64,000 bases of DNA, from NCBI RefSeq assembly GCF_026130605.1, contig NZ_JANFAU010000001.1, positions 682,001-746,000 on the forward strand. The letters run 5' to 3'. The stretch comes from Sphingomonas lycopersici. GTDB lineage: Bacteria; Pseudomonadota; Alphaproteobacteria; Sphingomonadales; Sphingomonadaceae. The translations under genes and the position numbers were made by a program. The notes beneath the pieces were generated by a model. That model worked only from the letters and a program-made list of their open reading frames with translations, did not search any database and was not told where the DNA came from. This document shows positions 35,482-44,288 of the stretch, one piece after another; the first letter of the stretch is position 1; the number at the start of each line of letters is the position of its first letter.

Positions 35482-36206
35482 GGGCGGCGGTCGCGACATT
35501 CCTGCTGCTGCTCGCCGGCTGCGCGGGGAGCCTCAACGAAACCCGCACGATCCCTGCCGCGCCCGACGTGCTGACGTCGATCGGCCGCTATCGCCAGGCC
35601 TATGTCCTGGCGCCGGGCGATGTGATCGAGGTGCTGGTCGATCATATGCCCGAGGTGTCGCGTACCGTGACGGTGCGACCCGACGGGATGGTGAGCCTCC
35701 CCAAGGCCGGCGACCTGCGCGTCGCGGGCCTCATGCCGCAGGAGGCGGCGGGGCTGGTGCGGCGCGAGTTGCTGCGCCGGATCATCGATCCCGAGGTGAC
35801 GATCACCGTCACCAACCCGCGCGAGGAAAAGGTATTCGTCGCGGGCGAGGTGGGACACCCCGGCGCGCTTCCGCTGCGCGACGTGCCGACCGCGGCGCAG
35901 GCATTGATTCAGGCCGGGGATATCGGGCGGTCGGGCAAGCTTTCCAACGTGGCGCTGATCCGGCTCGAACCGTCGGGCTATCTCACCGCGCATATCCTGC
36001 AATCGCAGGCACGCGGGAAGGCGGGGCTGCTGCTGACGCTCCAGAATGTGCCGCTCCAGCCCGGCGACCTGCTGATCGTCCAGGAAACCGCCAGCTCGCA
36101 ATTCGCGCGGGTGATCCAGGACTATCTCAATGCGCCGCTCGGCGGGCTCAATCAGGTGCTGATGCCCTACGCCCAGCTCAGGGTGCTGCAGGAGATCAGC
36201 AAATGA
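35478..36206 (+). CDS. polysaccharide export lipoprotein (Wza-like)
   Basis: A 242-residue outer-membrane lipoprotein with lipobox LAGC (Cys15). The Poly_export domain is clear: YVLAPGDVIEVLVDHMPEVSRTVTVRPDGMVSLPKAGDLRVAGL, followed by SLBB-type EKVFVAGEVGHPGALPL...TAAQALIQAGD. It forms the periplasm-spanning export channel of a Wzy-dependent system. It is short relative to E. coli Wza (~380 residues), with fewer SLBB repeats, as in GelD/GumB-type proteins. ATGA overlaps couple it to both neighbours. Confidence 0.9.
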   Translation: MRAAVATFLLLLAGCAGSLNETRTIPAAPDVLTSIGRYRQAYVLAPGDVIEVLVDHMPEVSRTVTVRPDGMVSLPKAGDLRVAGLMPQEAAGLVRRELLRRIIDPEVTITVTNPREEKVFVAGEVGHPGALPLRDVPTAAQALIQAGDIGRSGKLSNVALIRLEPSGYLTAHILQSQARGKAGLLLTLQNVPLQPGDLLIVQETASSQFARVIQDYLNAPLGGLNQVLMPYAQLRVLQEISK

Positions 36207-37825
36207 CCGACGCCTCCCCCCTGCTGCCGGCGCCGGAGGCGGTGGCGCATCGCCCCGAGGCGGATACATTCGATTTCCGCCGGGCGGGGCAGGCGCTGAT
36301 GCTGGCGGTCGCCGGGCATCGGCGGCTGATCCTTGTCGTCACCGGGCTGACGCTCGTGCTGGTGACGCTCTATATCGCGCTCTGGCCGCCGATCTATACC
36401 GCCTCGGTGACGCTGTCGGCGGGGGCCGAGGACGATCGGCAGCGCGAAAATTTCTATGACGGATGGGCGGTGTTCCGGCGCAACGCGCTGAAGGACGAAG
36501 TGGTGATGGCGACGTCCGGCCCGGTGCTGCATCAGGTGATCGGCGAGCTGAAGCTCGACTATCGCGACGTCTATCACCCGCCGCTGCGCTATCTCACCTA
36601 TCTGTGGACGCAATCCTGGCCGGGCGAGGCGTGGCGCTGGACCAAGGAGCGGATCTTTCCCCGGCCGCAATCGCGCTACATCCTCTCGCCGCAGCAGCAG
36701 GAGGAAGCGCGCACGCTCGACGATTTCCGCACCGGGGTATCGCTCCAGCCGCTCAACGACACCAATATCGGCGTCCTGCACGTCCGCGGGCCTTCGCCGC
36801 GCGTCGCGGAGATCGCCGACAAGGTCGCGGAAACCTATCTCGCGCAGCGTCGCCAGCGCTTCGCGCGCGAGGCGCGTCAGGCGTATGACGCGCTCGAGGT
36901 GGAGGCCGATAAGACACGGCGCAATCTGCTCACGCTCGAACAGCAGATGGAGCGTTATTATACCCAGAACGACATGCTGTTGATGTTCGAGAAGGACAAG
37001 GTAGAGGTCAGCCAATATCTCGGCATGCAAGGCGAGCTCGACGCGCGGCGCACCGCGATCGCACAGACCCAGCGCGAGTTGATGGCCGTATCGGGGCAAT
37101 TGGCACGCGAGGCGCGTGAAGTCGTCGCCGCGCGGACATTGGGGGACAATCCCGTCCTCGCGACGATGCGCCAGGATCTCGCCAAGCTGAAACTGTCGCG
37201 CGACAATATGCTGATCCGCTATCGCCCGGATTCGCCGGAGGTGGCCGATCTCAACGCGCAGATCGCGGTGCTGGAAAAGCAGATGGCAGGTCAGGCGGCG
37301 CGCAGCGTTCAGCAGACCAGCATCGCCCGCAATACCGGCTATGAGACATTGGCGGCGCGCAAGGCCGCGCTCGAATCCAAGCTCGCGGGCGATCGCGGCG
37401 CGTTGATCAGCCTGTCGGCCGATGTCGCCGCGCGGCGGCAGGAGGTCGATCGCATTCCGCAGAAGATGAAGGAAAGCCACGATCTCGGCCGCGCGCATGA
37501 TGCGCTGGAAAAGACCTATCTGGCGTTGCAGGAGAAACTGACGACCGCGGCGGTGACCGCGGCGACCGCCGAATCCGCGCCCTCGTCGATCCAGATCGTC
37601 GAACATGCCGCGCTGCCCGACAAGCCCGACTGGCCGTCGACCAAGCTGCTGCTGATCGGCGGGCTGATCGCCGGGCTGGGCGCGGGGGTGGCGAGCGCGC
37701 TGGTGCTCGATGTCGCGCGCGATCGCGTCAACCGGTTTCGCCTGAGCGCGCCCGACGCGCCCTTTCCGCTTCTCGCGACCGTCGCGCAGGACCCGTCCTT
37801 CGCGCGGGGATTGTATCGGGGATGA
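36203..37825 (+). CDS. Wzc/GumC-type chain-length protein without kinase domain
   Basis: A 540-residue inner-membrane polysaccharide co-polymerase. It has an N-terminal cytoplasmic tail, first membrane segment (LILVVTGLTLVLVTLYIALW), a Wzz domain, long coiled-coil helices (about residues 240-450) and a second membrane segment (LLLIGGLIAGLGAGVASALVLDVA). Only ~40 residues follow it, so the usual tyrosine-kinase domain is absent. The only candidate partner in the cluster is the degenerate ATPase-like protein at 28797-29915. It controls polymer length and links Wzy to Wza. Confidence 0.88.
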   Translation: MTDASPLLPAPEAVAHRPEADTFDFRRAGQALMLAVAGHRRLILVVTGLTLVLVTLYIALWPPIYTASVTLSAGAEDDRQRENFYDGWAVFRRNALKDEVVMATSGPVLHQVIGELKLDYRDVYHPPLRYLTYLWTQSWPGEAWRWTKERIFPRPQSRYILSPQQQEEARTLDDFRTGVSLQPLNDTNIGVLHVRGPSPRVAEIADKVAETYLAQRRQRFAREARQAYDALEVEADKTRRNLLTLEQQMERYYTQNDMLLMFEKDKVEVSQYLGMQGELDARRTAIAQTQRELMAVSGQLAREAREVVAARTLGDNPVLATMRQDLAKLKLSRDNMLIRYRPDSPEVADLNAQIAVLEKQMAGQAARSVQQTSIARNTGYETLAARKAALESKLAGDRGALISLSADVAARRQEVDRIPQKMKESHDLGRAHDALEKTYLALQEKLTTAAVTAATAESAPSSIQIVEHAALPDKPDWPSTKLLLIGGLIAGLGAGVASALVLDVARDRVNRFRLSAPDAPFPLLATVAQDPSFARGLYRG

Positions 37826-38655
37826 AGGAGCCGAGCGGCATGAAATATCAGATCCTCAGCGCGACGCGCGCGCTCGGTTTGTTGCCCGTGTTCGACCGCG
37901 TCTCCTATCTGCGCCGGACCGCGGGGAAAGCGCGCGACAATCGCGCGTTCCGCGCCGCGCATCCCGATTTCGCGGTGCCGCCCGCCGATCTCGCCTTCGA
38001 TGCTTACAACAAGGTCGACTGGGCGGAGTATCACGATATCGGGCACGAACATGCCCGGGTGTTCGCGGACCTAGTGCGCCGGCACGTTCCGGCGTCGTCG
38101 CGGCTCAGTATATTGGAATGGGGTTGCGGGCCGGGGCGGCTCATCCGGCATCTGCCCGATCTGCTCGCCGATCGCGCGCCGCGGCTCACCGGCACCGATT
38201 ACAATCCGGCGACGATCGCGTGGTGCGCGGTGAACCTGCCCGGGATCGATTTCGCGCTGAACGAGCTCGCGCCGCCCTTGCCCTTTCCCGACGGGACGTT
38301 CGACGCGATCTATAATTTCTCGGTCTTCACGCATCTTTCCGCCGACATGCACGAGGCCTGGGCGATGGAATTGCGGCGCGTGCTGCGGCCCGGCGGCCTG
38401 TTGATCGCGACGACCCACGGCGATCACTATCGCTATCTGCTGGCGCAGCGCGCCGAGCGCGAGGCTTATGATCGCGGCGAGATCGTCACCCAGGCGCAAT
38501 ATCAGGAGGGGAAGAAATGGTATTTCGCGGTCCACCCGCCTGCCTATGTGCGGAACAGGCTGCTCGCGCGGTTCGAACGGGTCGAGCAGGTACAGCCCGG
38601 CGCGACCGCCGATATGACGCAGGACGTGTGGATCGGGTTCAAGCCGCATGAGTGA
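37822..38655 (+). CDS. class I SAM-dependent methyltransferase
   Basis: A 277-residue Rossmann-fold methyltransferase. Motif I is LSILEWGCGPGRLIRHL, motif II the acidic TGTDYNP, and motif IV/post region FDAIYNFSVFTHLS...RRVLRPGGLLIATTHGDHY. The ATG at 37822 overlaps the previous stop as at most junctions here; an alternative ATG at 37840 (MKYQILSATRALG) has a strong AAGGAG nine bases upstream and may be the real start. In this operon it probably O-methylates a sugar of the repeat unit, though the acceptor is unknown. Confidence 0.85.
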   Translation: MKEPSGMKYQILSATRALGLLPVFDRVSYLRRTAGKARDNRAFRAAHPDFAVPPADLAFDAYNKVDWAEYHDIGHEHARVFADLVRRHVPASSRLSILEWGCGPGRLIRHLPDLLADRAPRLTGTDYNPATIAWCAVNLPGIDFALNELAPPLPFPDGTFDAIYNFSVFTHLSADMHEAWAMELRRVLRPGGLLIATTHGDHYRYLLAQRAEREAYDRGEIVTQAQYQEGKKWYFAVHPPAYVRNRLLARFERVEQVQPGATADMTQDVWIGFKPHE

Positions 38656-39835
38656 TGCATCCGCCCCGTTGCGCATCGCGCTGATCGGCGACCGCGGAAT
38701 TCCGGCGCGCTACAGTGGGTTCAGTACCTTGGTCGAGGAGCTGGCGGTCGGGCTGGTGCGCGATCACGGCATGGACGTGACGGTCTATTGCCGCAACCAA
38801 TATTATGATTCGCGCCCGCCGCACTATAAAGGCGTCAATTGTCGGTATCTGCCCGCGCCCGGAGGCAAGAGTTTCGAAAGCATCGTCCACAGCAATATGG
38901 CGATCCTCGACGCCTGCGCGCGGCGCTTCGATCTCGCCTTCGTGGTCGATCCGGGGAACGGGCCGTTCATCCTCCCGCTGAAGGCGATGCGCGTCCCCGT
39001 CGTCATCCACACCGACGGGCTCGGCTGGCAAAGGCGCAAATGGAGCCCGCTCCAACAGCGTTATTATCAATGGTCGGAGAAGGCGAGTGCCAGACTAGCC
39101 GACTGGCTCGTCACCGATTCGCGCGCGATGCAGCGCTATTACGCCCAAGAATATGACGCGCCGTCGACCTATATTCCCTATTCCGGCAAGGTCGGGGACG
39201 AGCCGGACGCGGCTGCACTGGAACGCTTCGGGGTTACACCCGGCGATTATTATCTGGTGGTGGCGCGGATGGAGCCGGAAAATAACGTCGATCTTATCAT
39301 TCGCGAATATCGTGCGGCCGGGGTCACGCGGCCACTGATCGTCGTCGGCAGCGTTCCTTATGAGAGCGATTATGCGCGGGCGATCGCGCTGGAGGATGAT
39401 GGTCAGGTGCGTTGCGTCGGCGGGGTGTTCGAGTCAACAGCGCTCAACGCGCTCTACCGGCATTGCGCGCTCTATCTCCACGGGCATGAGGTCGGCGGTA
39501 CCAATCCCAGTCTGCTCCGCGCGATGCATTGGGGCGCGCCGTGCCTGCCGATCAACGTCGTGTTCCATCGCGAGGTGGTGGGGGACGACAATCCCTATTT
39601 CGACAAGGCCCCCGGCCATCTTGCCGCGTTGCTGCGCGCGCTTGACGGCGACGTGGATCGCCGCGCGGCATTGGGGCGGGCGGCGCAGGCGCGCGCCGCC
39701 GCGGTGTTTCGCTGGGATGCGGTGGTCGACGGTTATGCGACATTGTTCCGGCATGTCGTCGCGCAGCGCCGCACCGGGCGGCAGGCGGCGCCGGAAAAGG
39801 TGGGCGAAACCTATCGTCCTGAACTGTTCGTTTGA
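38648..39835 (+). CDS. DUF1972-type glycosyltransferase (GT4-like)
   Basis: A 395-residue GT-B transferase with an N-terminal DUF1972 domain, recognisable from IALIGDRGIPARYSGFSTLVEELA and YYDSRPPHYKGVNCRYLPAPGGKSFESIVHS. This domain is found in rhamnosyl- and other capsule transferases such as Cps2T. The C-terminal half (YYLVVARMEPENNVDLIIREY, HGHEVGGTNPSLLRAMHWGAPC) matches the GT4 donor domain. It overlaps the methyltransferase gene by 8 bp and the last gene by 4 bp. Confidence 0.87.
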   Translation: MSDASAPLRIALIGDRGIPARYSGFSTLVEELAVGLVRDHGMDVTVYCRNQYYDSRPPHYKGVNCRYLPAPGGKSFESIVHSNMAILDACARRFDLAFVVDPGNGPFILPLKAMRVPVVIHTDGLGWQRRKWSPLQQRYYQWSEKASARLADWLVTDSRAMQRYYAQEYDAPSTYIPYSGKVGDEPDAAALERFGVTPGDYYLVVARMEPENNVDLIIREYRAAGVTRPLIVVGSVPYESDYARAIALEDDGQVRCVGGVFESTALNALYRHCALYLHGHEVGGTNPSLLRAMHWGAPCLPINVVFHREVVGDDNPYFDKAPGHLAALLRALDGDVDRRAALGRAAQARAAAVFRWDAVVDGYATLFRHVVAQRRTGRQAAPEKVGETYRPELFV

Positions 39836-40980
39836 AGATCCTCCACGTCTTCAACCGGCATCGCGGCGGGGGCGGATCGGACAATGCCTGGGATGCGACG
39901 ATCGCTCTGTCGCGCCGCCGGGGGCTGGAGATCACGACATTCGAGCGCGACAGCCGTGCGCTGCCGCCGGGTCTGGCGGGGAAGGTATCGGCCTTTGCCA
40001 ACGGCCTTTACGGCGCGGCCGCGCTGCGGGATTTTCGCCGGCGGCTACGCGACGCGCGGCCCGATATCGTCCACACCCACGAACTCTATCCGCTGATCAC
40101 GCCCTGGGTGCTCGAACTCTGCGCGGATGCCGGGGTGCCGGTGGTGCATAGCTGTTACGATTTCCGCATCACCTGCCCGGTCGCGACGCATTATGACGGC
40201 GCGGCGGTCTGCACGCGTTGTGCGGATTCGGGCGCGCATCAGGCGGTGGTGCGCAATTGCCGCGGGAACCGCGCGGAAAGCGCTGCCTTCGCGCTGCGCC
40301 ACGCAGTGGCGGGCTGGCGCGGTCTTTACCAGCGGCATGTCGCGCAATTCATCGTCCTCACCGATTTCAGCCGCCGCTGGCTGATCGAGCGCGCGGGGAT
40401 CGCGCCTGAGCGGATCACCGTCAACGAATGCGCGATTCCCGCCGCGCCCGCGCCGGTCGATCCGATGGGCGGCGGCTATATCGGCTATGCCGGGCGCTTC
40501 GTGCCCGAGAAAGGGATCGACACCTTGCGCGATGCGGCGCGGATCAGCGGATTGCCGGTGCGGCTCGCCGGCCCCGCGGGAAGCGATCGCCGCCATGTCG
40601 ACGGCGCGGACATTGCCGTCACCCTCACCGCGAATGCCGAGCAATTGGCGGCTTTCTATCGCGGCGCGCGCTTCTTGGTGGTGCCGAGCCTGTGGTTCGA
40701 GACCTTCGCGATCGTCGCCGCGGAAGCGATGGCGCATGGCATCCCGGTGATCGCGGCGCGGATCGGCGCGCTGCGCGACACGGTGCGTGAAGGCGAGACC
40801 GGGCTCCATTTCACCCCGGGGGATCCGGTCGACCTTGCCGCGACGATGCGCCGGCTGTGGGACGATCCTGCGCTGTGCCGCCGCCTCGGCCGCGCGGCGC
40901 ATCGAGACGTGCAACATCGGTTCAGCGAAGACGCGCATTTCACGCGCCTGATTGAGGCCTATCGACGCGCGGCGGCATAG
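39832..40980 (+). CDS. glycosyltransferase family 4, last gene of the right operon
   Basis: A 382-residue GT-B transferase starting at TTG 39832, overlapping the previous stop (TTGA). It begins MKILHVFNRHRGGGGSDNAWDAT and carries DIVHTHELYPLITPWVLE, a Cys-rich HSCYDFRITCPVATHYDGAAVCTRC segment common in this subgroup, and the EX7E motif in ETFAIVAAEAMAHGIPV. It adds a sugar in the repeat unit. A terminator hairpin follows its stop. Confidence 0.87.
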   Translation: MKILHVFNRHRGGGGSDNAWDATIALSRRRGLEITTFERDSRALPPGLAGKVSAFANGLYGAAALRDFRRRLRDARPDIVHTHELYPLITPWVLELCADAGVPVVHSCYDFRITCPVATHYDGAAVCTRCADSGAHQAVVRNCRGNRAESAAFALRHAVAGWRGLYQRHVAQFIVLTDFSRRWLIERAGIAPERITVNECAIPAAPAPVDPMGGGYIGYAGRFVPEKGIDTLRDAARISGLPVRLAGPAGSDRRHVDGADIAVTLTANAEQLAAFYRGARFLVVPSLWFETFAIVAAEAMAHGIPVIAARIGALRDTVREGETGLHFTPGDPVDLAATMRRLWDDPALCRRLGRAAHRDVQHRFSEDAHFTRLIEAYRRAAA

Positions 40981-40981
40981 C

Positions 40982-41015
40982 GAGCCGCGACGCGACCGCC
41001 GCGGCTCCCTGTTTT
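40982..41015. terminator. hairpin terminator of the exopolysaccharide operon
   Basis: GAGCCGCG at 40982-40989 pairs perfectly with CGCGGCTC at 41000-41007, followed by CCTGTTTT. It closes the right operon and lies between convergent genes. Confidence 0.7.
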
Positions 41016-41018
41016 CGG

Positions 41019-42143
41019 CTATTGGTCGCGCTTCCACCCGAAGGCCGAGAGCATGATGTCGAACAGCCGGGTGTTGGGGAAGAAGCCGTGCACCTTGTCC
41101 GCGCCGGGGCCCGATGCGGCGACGATCACCTCCTCGCCGGTGTGCCCGTCCTGGACGCTGATCACGTCGTTGGTCGCGTTGGTGACGCCGGGCTTCGCCG
41201 CTGCGGCATCATATTGCGCGGCCAGCGGCGTGCCGCGCTCGCCACCGCCGGTGCGCAGCCCGAAGCTGTGATCGGCGGTGAACAGGATCAGCGTGTCCTT
41301 GCCTGCGATCTGGCTGACCCGCCGGATCATCTCGTCCATCTCGACGACGTGGCGCAGCCCCTTCTTCGGATCGTCGGTATGCATGTCCCATTCGACCATC
41401 AGGAAATAGCCCTTGGGATTGCGGGCGAGCTGCGCGATCGTCGCCTCCACCGTCGGGATCGGCGCGAAATCCGTGTCACGCAGCACCGCCGCGCGGCGCG
41501 CATCGCGCACGATCGCCGGATCGTCGCCGAAGCGGTAGCCCGATGCCGCAAAGGCCTGTTCGGGCGTGGTCTGCCGCGCCGCGAGCGAGGCGACGGCATC
41601 GGCGCGGCCCTTGCCGACCAGGATGTCGACGCCGTCGCCGAAGCGCGGCGCGAGCATCTGGCGGAAGATCTCGTCCTTGTCCTTGCGCGCGCCGACATGC
41701 GCGAAGCACGCCGCCGGGGTGGCGTCCCAGATCGCCATATTGGTGATCACGCCGGTCGAAAGCCCGCGCTGTTCGGCATATTCGAGCAGCGTCTTGACCG
41801 GGGCCACTGCGCCGTTCTGACCGGTGGGGACGGCCGAAACCATCGAATTGTTGGTCTTGTGGCCGGTCATGATCGCGGTCATCCCCGCGCCCGAATCGGT
41901 CACCCAGCGGTTGAGCGACGAGGTGTCCGACAGCCCGATATGCGGCATCGAATGGATGAACAGCGATTGCGGCCGGTCATGCGCGAGGATCCCGCCGGCG
42001 TTGAGCGTCGGCAGCCCGCCCGCGTCGCCGAGGAACAGGATGACGTTGCGCGCTTCCTGCGCGACGGCGCTCCCCGCTGTGGCCGAAAGCAGCACGGCGA
42101 CGGCGCCCGCCAGCGCGCGGCGGGTCTTGGAGATATGGGTCAT
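41019..42143 (-). CDS. alkaline phosphatase
   Basis: Periplasmic phosphomonoesterase of 374 residues. A signal peptide (ALAGAVAVLLSATAGSAVA) precedes the alkaline phosphatase superfamily core: NVILFLGDAGG (metal Asp), the phosphoserine site in TDSGAGMTAIMTG with Ser84, MVEWDMHTDD, LFTADHSFGL and GHTGEEVIVAASGPGA (late His). The order of the metal ligands matches the PhoA/tissue-nonspecific class. Its start overlaps the histidine kinase stop by 4 bp, so it is the last gene of the line TBDR, regulator, kinase, phosphatase. It would release phosphate from esters in the periplasm. Confidence 0.88.
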   Translation of the reverse strand: MTHISKTRRALAGAVAVLLSATAGSAVAQEARNVILFLGDAGGLPTLNAGGILAHDRPQSLFIHSMPHIGLSDTSSLNRWVTDSGAGMTAIMTGHKTNNSMVSAVPTGQNGAVAPVKTLLEYAEQRGLSTGVITNMAIWDATPAACFAHVGARKDKDEIFRQMLAPRFGDGVDILVGKGRADAVASLAARQTTPEQAFAASGYRFGDDPAIVRDARRAAVLRDTDFAPIPTVEATIAQLARNPKGYFLMVEWDMHTDDPKKGLRHVVEMDEMIRRVSQIAGKDTLILFTADHSFGLRTGGGERGTPLAAQYDAAAAKPGVTNATNDVISVQDGHTGEEVIVAASGPGADKVHGFFPNTRLFDIMLSAFGWKRDQ

Positions 42144-43552
42144 TCGGTGGCTCCTTGCTGATGAGATGACGAGGGCGGCAGAAGCGAGAGGATCAGGCGC
42201 GCACGCAGCCCCGGCCGATTGTCCTCGAGCGCAAGCCGTCCGCCGTGGAGCGAGGCGACGGCGCTGGCGAGGCTGAGGCCGAGCCCGGTGCCCGGGGTGT
42301 TGCGCGCGCGATCGAGCCGGCCGAATTTGCGGATCGCCTCGGTCCGACGTGCGGCGGGGATGCCGCCCGCGCGATCGGCGACGCAGATATGCACCTCGCC
42401 GTCGACCGCCTCGGCCTCGAGCGCGATCGCGCCGCCTGCCGCGCCATATTTGAGCGCATTGTCGATCAGGTTCGCCACCGCGCGCGCGACCAGCGCGCGA
42501 TTGCCGTGGAACTCGAGCCGCGGCGGGCAGGCGACGGTGATCTCGACCCCGTTTGTGCGGGCGAGCGGCTGGTAGATCTCGCCGAGATCGCCGAGCACCG
42601 CGGCAAGGTCGAAGCGTTCGAACGTGCCGCGCCCGACGCCGGCCTCCGCGCGGCTGATCTCCAGCGCGCTTTCGAGCATGTGCAGCACGATGCCGACTTC
42701 CAGCGCGATCGCGTCGAACCGCGCGCGGGATTCGGGGGCGGGCGATTCCGCCAGCGCCTCGCTCACCTGGATATGGATGCGCGTGAGCGGGGAGCGCAGA
42801 TCGTGCGCCAGCGCGTCGGTCAGCGTGCGATGTTCTTCCACCAGCGTTTCGATCCGGTCGAGCATCGCGTTGAGTGAGGTCTTGAGGCGGTCGACCGGGT
42901 CACCGCTGCCGTCAGTATCGGCGCGGCGCGCGAGATCGCCCGCGCCGACCTGCTGGCCGATCCCGGCGATCGCCGCGACCATGCGGTTCATCTCGCGGAC
43001 GATCGCGACGCTGCCCAAGAGGCCGACCGGGACCGCCAGTGCAAAGGCGGCGAACAGCGCGAGCAGCAGCGCCCCCTCCATCCGCGCGCGATTGTCGAGC
43101 AGCCCGCCGAGCAGCAGCCGGTGCCCGGAGGGATAGCGGACCGTCTTGACGAGGAATTTATCGGGCGCGCCGCCGCTGTCGCGGGTCAGCGCGAACGGGG
43201 TCCAGTCGATCGGCGCGGCGAGCCCGGCGGGCCAGCGTGCGATATTGCCGGCGAGCTTGCGGCTTTCGGGATCGACCAGCAGGATCGCGGTCCGGTCGCG
43301 ATGCGCGCGTGCGGCGCGGCTCTCGACCTCGTGCCTCAGTTGGGCGATGCCGCCGCGCGCATATTGCTTTTCGAGATTGCTCTGCCGGAATTCGAGCGGG
43401 CGGGTGAAATCGGCGATGATGATGCGGTCGACCTGGAAATAGACGTAGAGCAGGATCGGCAGGATACAGGCGAGGTTGAGCACGAGGTGCAGCGCGAGGA
43501 AGCGCCCGCTGGTCGAGCGCCACGCGGGCAATCGGCGCCGCGCGGGGCTCAT
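42140..43552 (-). CDS. HAMP-domain sensor histidine kinase
   Basis: A 470-residue inner-membrane sensor. Two membrane segments (about residues 17-38 and 160-185) flank a ~120-residue periplasmic sensor region without recognised fold. A HAMP linker, the dimerisation domain with the phospho-acceptor His in LTDALAHDLRSPLTRIH, and the ATPase domain with N box (VANLIDNALKYG), G1 (VADRAGGIP) and G2 (GTGLGLSLASAVASLHGG) follow. ATGA overlaps on both sides couple it to the regulator and phosphatase genes. The signal is unknown; phosphate esters or phosphate are suggested by context. Confidence 0.9.
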   Translation of the reverse strand: MSPARRRLPAWRSTSGRFLALHLVLNLACILPILLYVYFQVDRIIIADFTRPLEFRQSNLEKQYARGGIAQLRHEVESRAARAHRDRTAILLVDPESRKLAGNIARWPAGLAAPIDWTPFALTRDSGGAPDKFLVKTVRYPSGHRLLLGGLLDNRARMEGALLLALFAAFALAVPVGLLGSVAIVREMNRMVAAIAGIGQQVGAGDLARRADTDGSGDPVDRLKTSLNAMLDRIETLVEEHRTLTDALAHDLRSPLTRIHIQVSEALAESPAPESRARFDAIALEVGIVLHMLESALEISRAEAGVGRGTFERFDLAAVLGDLGEIYQPLARTNGVEITVACPPRLEFHGNRALVARAVANLIDNALKYGAAGGAIALEAEAVDGEVHICVADRAGGIPAARRTEAIRKFGRLDRARNTPGTGLGLSLASAVASLHGGRLALEDNRPGLRARLILSLLPPSSSHQQGATE

Positions 43553-44235
43553 GCCGGCGCGCCCAGTCGATAGCCGGCGCCGCGCACGGTACGCAGCAGC
43601 GGGGTGAGCCCCGGCCGGTCGATCTCCTTGCGCAAATTGCTGACATAGACGTCGATCACGTTGGTGCCGGGATCGAAATCGTAATTCCATACCTTCTGGA
43701 GGATCATCGAGCGGGTGACGACCTGCCCCTGGTTGCGCATCAGGAATTCGAGGAGCTGGATCGCGCGCGGCTGGAGCTGGAGCAGCTGCCCGGCGCGTTC
43801 GGCGCGTGAGGTGAGGAGATCGAGCGTCAGGTCCGCGCAGGCGAGCCGGGTGACCACCGCGGGCGCGGCGGCGCGGCGGCGGTGGAGCACCTCCAGCCGG
43901 GCGAGCAGTTCGGTCATCGCAAAGGGCTTGACCAGATAATCGTCCGATCCGGCGCGGAGCCCCCGCACGCGCTCGTCGGTCGAACCGATCGCGGAGAGGA
44001 TGATGACCGGCGTGTCGCAATCGCGCGCGCGCAGCGTTTCGAGCAGGCTGAGGCCGTCGAGTCCGGGCAGCATGCGATCGAGCACGATGCCGTCGAGATC
44101 GTCCTGCTGCGCGAGCTCCAGCCCGCGCACGCCGTCCGCGGCGCGGCGGACGTTATAGCCCTCCTGTTCGAGGCCCGAGGTGAGGAAGTTGGCCGTGGCC
44201 GGGTCGTCCTCCACGACAAGAATGGTCCTGCTCAT
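43549..44235 (-). CDS. OmpR/PhoB-type response regulator
   Basis: A 228-residue DNA-binding response regulator. The receiver domain begins MSRTILVVEDDPATANFL and has the phospho-acceptor Asp53 in GIVLDRMLPGLDG and the conserved Lys in YLVKPFAM. The C-terminal winged helix (LQPRAIQLLEFLMRNQGQVVTRSMILQKVW...VIDVYVSNLRKEI) is of the OmpR/PhoB class. The start at 44235 is preferred over an upstream codon because of GGAG before it. It lies 53 bp after the receptor gene and forms a pair with the kinase downstream. Likely targets are the flanking phosphatase and receptor promoters. Confidence 0.9.
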   Translation of the reverse strand: MSRTILVVEDDPATANFLTSGLEQEGYNVRRAADGVRGLELAQQDDLDGIVLDRMLPGLDGLSLLETLRARDCDTPVIILSAIGSTDERVRGLRAGSDDYLVKPFAMTELLARLEVLHRRRAAAPAVVTRLACADLTLDLLTSRAERAGQLLQLQPRAIQLLEFLMRNQGQVVTRSMILQKVWNYDFDPGTNVIDVYVSNLRKEIDRPGLTPLLRTVRGAGYRLGAPA

Positions 44236-44288
44236 GCCGCTCCGGTTCGCGTTCGGGAGGCGCCGCCAGGCGCCTCCCCGTTTCATCT

